Below, one piece after another: positions 5,303 to 6,867 of a DNA stretch of 6,867 nt. The translations under genes and the position numbers were made by a program. The DNA is from Nitrospira sp. Its GTDB lineage: Bacteria; Nitrospirota; Nitrospiria; Nitrospirales; Nitrospiraceae. The notes below the pieces were generated by a model that saw nothing but the letters and a program-made list of their open reading frames with translations, did no database searches and was not told where the DNA came from. The stretch lies in assembly GCA_030456405.1 (NCBI GenBank), contig JAKDNQ010000114.1:1-6867 (forward strand). The letters are read 5' to 3'. The first letter of the stretch is position 1, and every line of letters begins with the position of its first letter.

Positions 5303-6295
5303 TCACCACCGAACCAGTCCTGCCGCCCAGGTCACACCACCGCCAAAGCTTCCCAGCAAAACGATGTCATGAGGATGAATGTTTCCCGAACGAACCGCAT
5401 GGTCGAGCGCGATAGGCAATGACGCCGATGACGTATTTCCATAGCGACCGATCACGGAACACACTCGTTCCGGCGAAATCTCAAGCCGCTTCGTCAGATG
5501 ATCGAGAATCCGCCCGTTAGCCTGGTGTAACACCACCTGCGCAACGTCTTGGAGCTCGACACCGAACTCTTTCAAGGTCTCGCGAATGACTTGGTCTAAT
5601 CGCTTGACTGCCAGACGAAAGAGCGGCGCCCCTTGCATCCGCACCGTATGGTTCTTCGCTTCAACCGTCCCCGCCGTCGTCGGCAGGCGCGATCCCCCTG
5701 CGGGAATCGTAATCAAACCATGCTGGGCGCCGTCTGCACGGAGACGGAGTCCCAAGATTCCTTGGCTCAGCTCGTCTGCCTTTGGCTCGCCCCGCAACAG
5801 GACCGCACCGGCCCCATCGCCGAACAAGAGCGCCGTATCGCCATCGGCGGGATCGACGGAACGAGACTTCACTTCCGCGGCCACCACCAGACACGTCTTG
5901 ACCTGCCCGCTCCGTATCATGGCATCGGCCATCGAGAGACCATAAAGAAAGCCCGAACAGGATGCTGCCACGTCGAACGCCGGGATCGAGGAACAGCCGA
6001 GCATTCGTTGGACATGGCAGGCGGTCGAGGGAAAGACCGTATCGGGAGAGGTGGTCGATAGGACGATCGCCCCCAGCTCTGAAGCCGAGACTCCGGCAGC
6101 TTCAAGCGCCGGTCGAGCAGCTTCCACCGCAAGATCGGAAGAGGCTTGGGACGCAGCAGCCCTGCGTCGCTCCAGAATGCCTGTGAGACGAGAGATAACC
6201 GCCGGCTCAATGCCCAGCAAGGCCCCTACCTCGTGATTCGACACGACCCGTTCAGGGAGGTATGAACCTGTTCCAATAATTCTCGTCCGTATCAT
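5303..6295 (-). CDS. fabH: 3-oxoacyl-ACP synthase III family protein (FabH-like ketosynthase)
   Basis: A cytosolic thiolase-fold condensing enzyme of 330 residues, normal for FabH, which joins an acyl-CoA primer to malonyl-ACP to start fatty-acid synthesis. The catalytic triad is complete: Cys113 in DVAASCSGF, His257 in LHQAN and Asn287 in GNTSSAS. Other signatures are IIGTGSYLP (6-14), LFGDGAGAVLL (157-167) and the C-terminal GSFGGGVTWAAGLVR (315-329). The N-terminal CoA-binding loop departs from the E. coli enzyme: no Trp in the position of Trp32, and Gly152 (DPADG) where E. coli has Arg151. It may therefore use another primer or donor. No other fatty-acid gene is in view, so it may be a second FabH paralogue rather than the housekeeping one. 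The ATG at 6295 gives full-length homology. Its Shine-Dalgarno is weak, but a strong promoter lies about 25 bases upstream. Confidence 0.88.
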   Translation of the reverse strand: MIRTRIIGTGSYLPERVVSNHEVGALLGIEPAVISRLTGILERRRAAASQASSDLAVEAARPALEAAGVSASELGAIVLSTTSPDTVFPSTACHVQRMLGCSSIPAFDVAASCSGFLYGLSMADAMIRSGQVKTCLVVAAEVKSRSVDPADGDTALLFGDGAGAVLLRGEPKADELSQGILGLRLRADGAQHGLITIPAGGSRLPTTAGTVEAKNHTVRMQGAPLFRLAVKRLDQVIRETLKEFGVELQDVAQVVLHQANGRILDHLTKRLEISPERVCSVIGRYGNTSSASLPIALDHAVRSGNIHPHDIVLLGSFGGGVTWAAGLVRW

Positions 6296-6327
6296 TATGG
6301 TCTGAGGTCCGCTGCAATCCCCGCGGG

Positions 6328-6356
6328 ATTATAGGTCTCGGTACTACAGGGGTCAA
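6328..6356 (-). promoter_or_regulatory. Strong sigma-70-type promoter for fabH (and possibly DUF47-pit)
   Basis: On the minus strand, TTGACC (6356-6351, five of six -35 consensus bases) is followed by a 17-base spacer and a perfect TATAAT -10 box (6333-6328). Transcription would start near 6321, giving a leader of about 25 bases before the fabH ATG at 6295. This is the best promoter match in the window. As no terminator is visible in the 61- and 135-base gaps downstream, it may also serve the DUF47 and pit genes. Confidence 0.72.
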
Positions 6357-6363
6357 CTTGACC
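6351..6363. promoter_or_regulatory. Palindrome overlapping the fabH -35 box (possible operator)
   Basis: GGTCAA-C-TTGACC is a perfect six-base inverted repeat around one central base. It covers the entire -35 element of the fabH promoter. A dimeric repressor bound here would block RNA polymerase. It could also be a chance by-product of the -35 sequence, and I do not recognise it as a known operator. Confidence 0.35.
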
Positions 6364-6462
6364 CGCAATCTTCATGAACGCTTCTGCCGACAGGCTCACA
6401 GAACAGCTCAGCGATTTCGCGATGAAGCGTCAAAATTCATGCGGAATAATCACGCCGAAACC

Positions 6463-6491
6463 TTGCATTCAGCCATGACGCCTGTTACATT
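6463..6491 (+). promoter_or_regulatory. Candidate extended -10 promoter for the BamD-like gene
   Basis: TTGCAT (6463-6468) lies 17 bases from TACATT (6486-6491). The -10 is preceded by TG plus one base (6483-6485), the extended -10 motif that compensates for a weak -35. Start of transcription would be near 6498, five bases before the ATG at 6503 or 44 before the ATG at 6542. Weak consensus match, so tentative. Confidence 0.35.
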
Positions 6492-6502
6492 TCCCGGCAG
6501 CC

Positions 6503-6867
6503 ATGGTACGCTGGTTCTCCCTCCAAACTCCTGCGCGACGAATGACCGTGGCCCTCGGCCTCTGTCTCGCGGTCTTCTCTGTCACCACCGCCTGCTCCAG
6601 CCAGCCGAAAACCCAAGACACGGCGAAGAAAGCCCTAAGCGGCACCGACGAGCAGATCTTTCTAGGCGATGGGATCAAGAAAAATTACGACCCGAACGTC
6701 ATCATGAAACGAGGAGAGGCGTTCTTCGAGAAAGAGGAGTACGCGGAAGCCGTCGTCGAGTATAACCATTTCCTCGATCTTCATCGCACCCATGTCCTGG
6801 CCTCCTATGCCGTCTTCCGCATCGGAGAAAGCCAACTGAAGCTGACCAAGGGAATCCAGCGTGATCC
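6503..6867 (+). CDS. BamD-like outer-membrane lipoprotein with TPR repeats, 5' part only
   Basis: The first 121 residues of a gene that runs off the right edge. A signal peptide with Arg12-Arg13 and a hydrophobic core (about 15-28) leads to a lipobox ending SVTTAC, making Cys31 the lipidated residue. A polar linker follows, then a helical TPR-like segment (about 66-115) with KRGEAFFEKEEYAEAVVEYNHFL, characteristic of BamD (YfiO) and related TPR lipoproteins. The following SQLKLTKGIQRDP resembles the BamD region after its first TPR. BamD works in the BAM complex that inserts beta-barrel proteins in the outer membrane. I prefer the ATG at 6503, since the alternative in-frame ATG at 6542 would leave a signal peptide without positive charge. 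Neither has a clear Shine-Dalgarno. YbgF/CpoB or another TPR lipoprotein is the alternative, as only the N-terminal third or so is visible. Confidence 0.72.
   Translation, partial: MVRWFSLQTPARRMTVALGLCLAVFSVTTACSSQPKTQDTAKKALSGTDEQIFLGDGIKKNYDPNVIMKRGEAFFEKEEYAEAVVEYNHFLDLHRTHVLASYAVFRIGESQLKLTKGIQRD

Larger units (their letters stand above)
6296..6502. other. Divergent intergenic region between fabH and the BamD-like gene
   Basis: These 207 bases hold the fabH promoter and palindrome on the left and a weak candidate promoter for the rightward gene on the right. A plus-strand open frame that begins at 6358 continues across the lipoprotein gene in a different frame and has no family resemblance, so I do not call it. 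Confidence 0.6.

Noticed and set aside
4631..5422. Plus-strand open frame of 263 codons opposite the DUF47 gene
   Set aside because: Antisense shadow of a well-supported DUF47 gene, Ser/Arg-rich, and it runs across the DUF47-fabH gap into fabH with no domain.
6358..6765. Plus-strand open frame overlapping the BamD-like gene
   Set aside because: Different frame from the lipoprotein, TTG start, Arg-rich shadow composition; the alternative frame has a proper lipobox and TPR segment.

Overview
The window is a moderately GC-rich bacterial chromosomal segment with seven protein genes, two of them cut by the window edges. The gene set (IspH, an OmpR/PhoB-type two-component pair, a Pit phosphate permease with its DUF47 partner, a stand-alone FabH-like ketosynthase and a BamD-like lipoprotein) points to a Gram-negative bacterium. 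The style of the intergenic DNA (heptamer arrays of the CGTGAA / TCACCCC kind, degenerate GCGCG...GAGCA repeats) reminds me of Nitrospira or a relative. That assignment is inference and was not tested.

Layout: 1-202 is the 5' end of ispH on the minus strand. 203-888 is an unusually long divergent intergenic region with no credible gene, carrying two classes of imperfect repeats and ending in a plausible promoter for phoB. 889-1593 (phoB-like response regulator) and 1665-3524 (phoR-like histidine kinase with HAMP and PAS-like regions) run on the plus strand, separated by a heptamer-repeat inverted array. On the minus strand, 6295 to 3493 holds fabH-like, DUF47/PhoU-like and pit-type genes in one direction (gaps of 61 and 135 bases). 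The kinase and pit genes converge and overlap by 32 bases. From 6503 a BamD-like lipoprotein gene runs off the right end, divergent from fabH.

How the genes fit together: the centre is a phosphate module made of a sensor kinase and regulator facing a permease and its PhoU-domain accessory protein. Phosphate as the signal is inferred from the Pit/DUF47 neighbours, not from the kinase sensor domain. The main unusual features are: (i) seven-base-period repeat arrays at both intra-cluster junctions, each with a CGTGAA-bearing arm followed by an inverted TTCACG-bearing arm; (ii) the tail-to-tail overlap of phoR and pit; (iii) the repeat-filled 686-base region before phoB; (iv) a FabH paralogue that keeps the Cys-His-Asn triad but lacks the two residues that clamp the CoA adenine in E. 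coli FabH. I saw no mobile element, CRISPR array, tRNA or rRNA, and no evidence of a wholly new multi-gene system.
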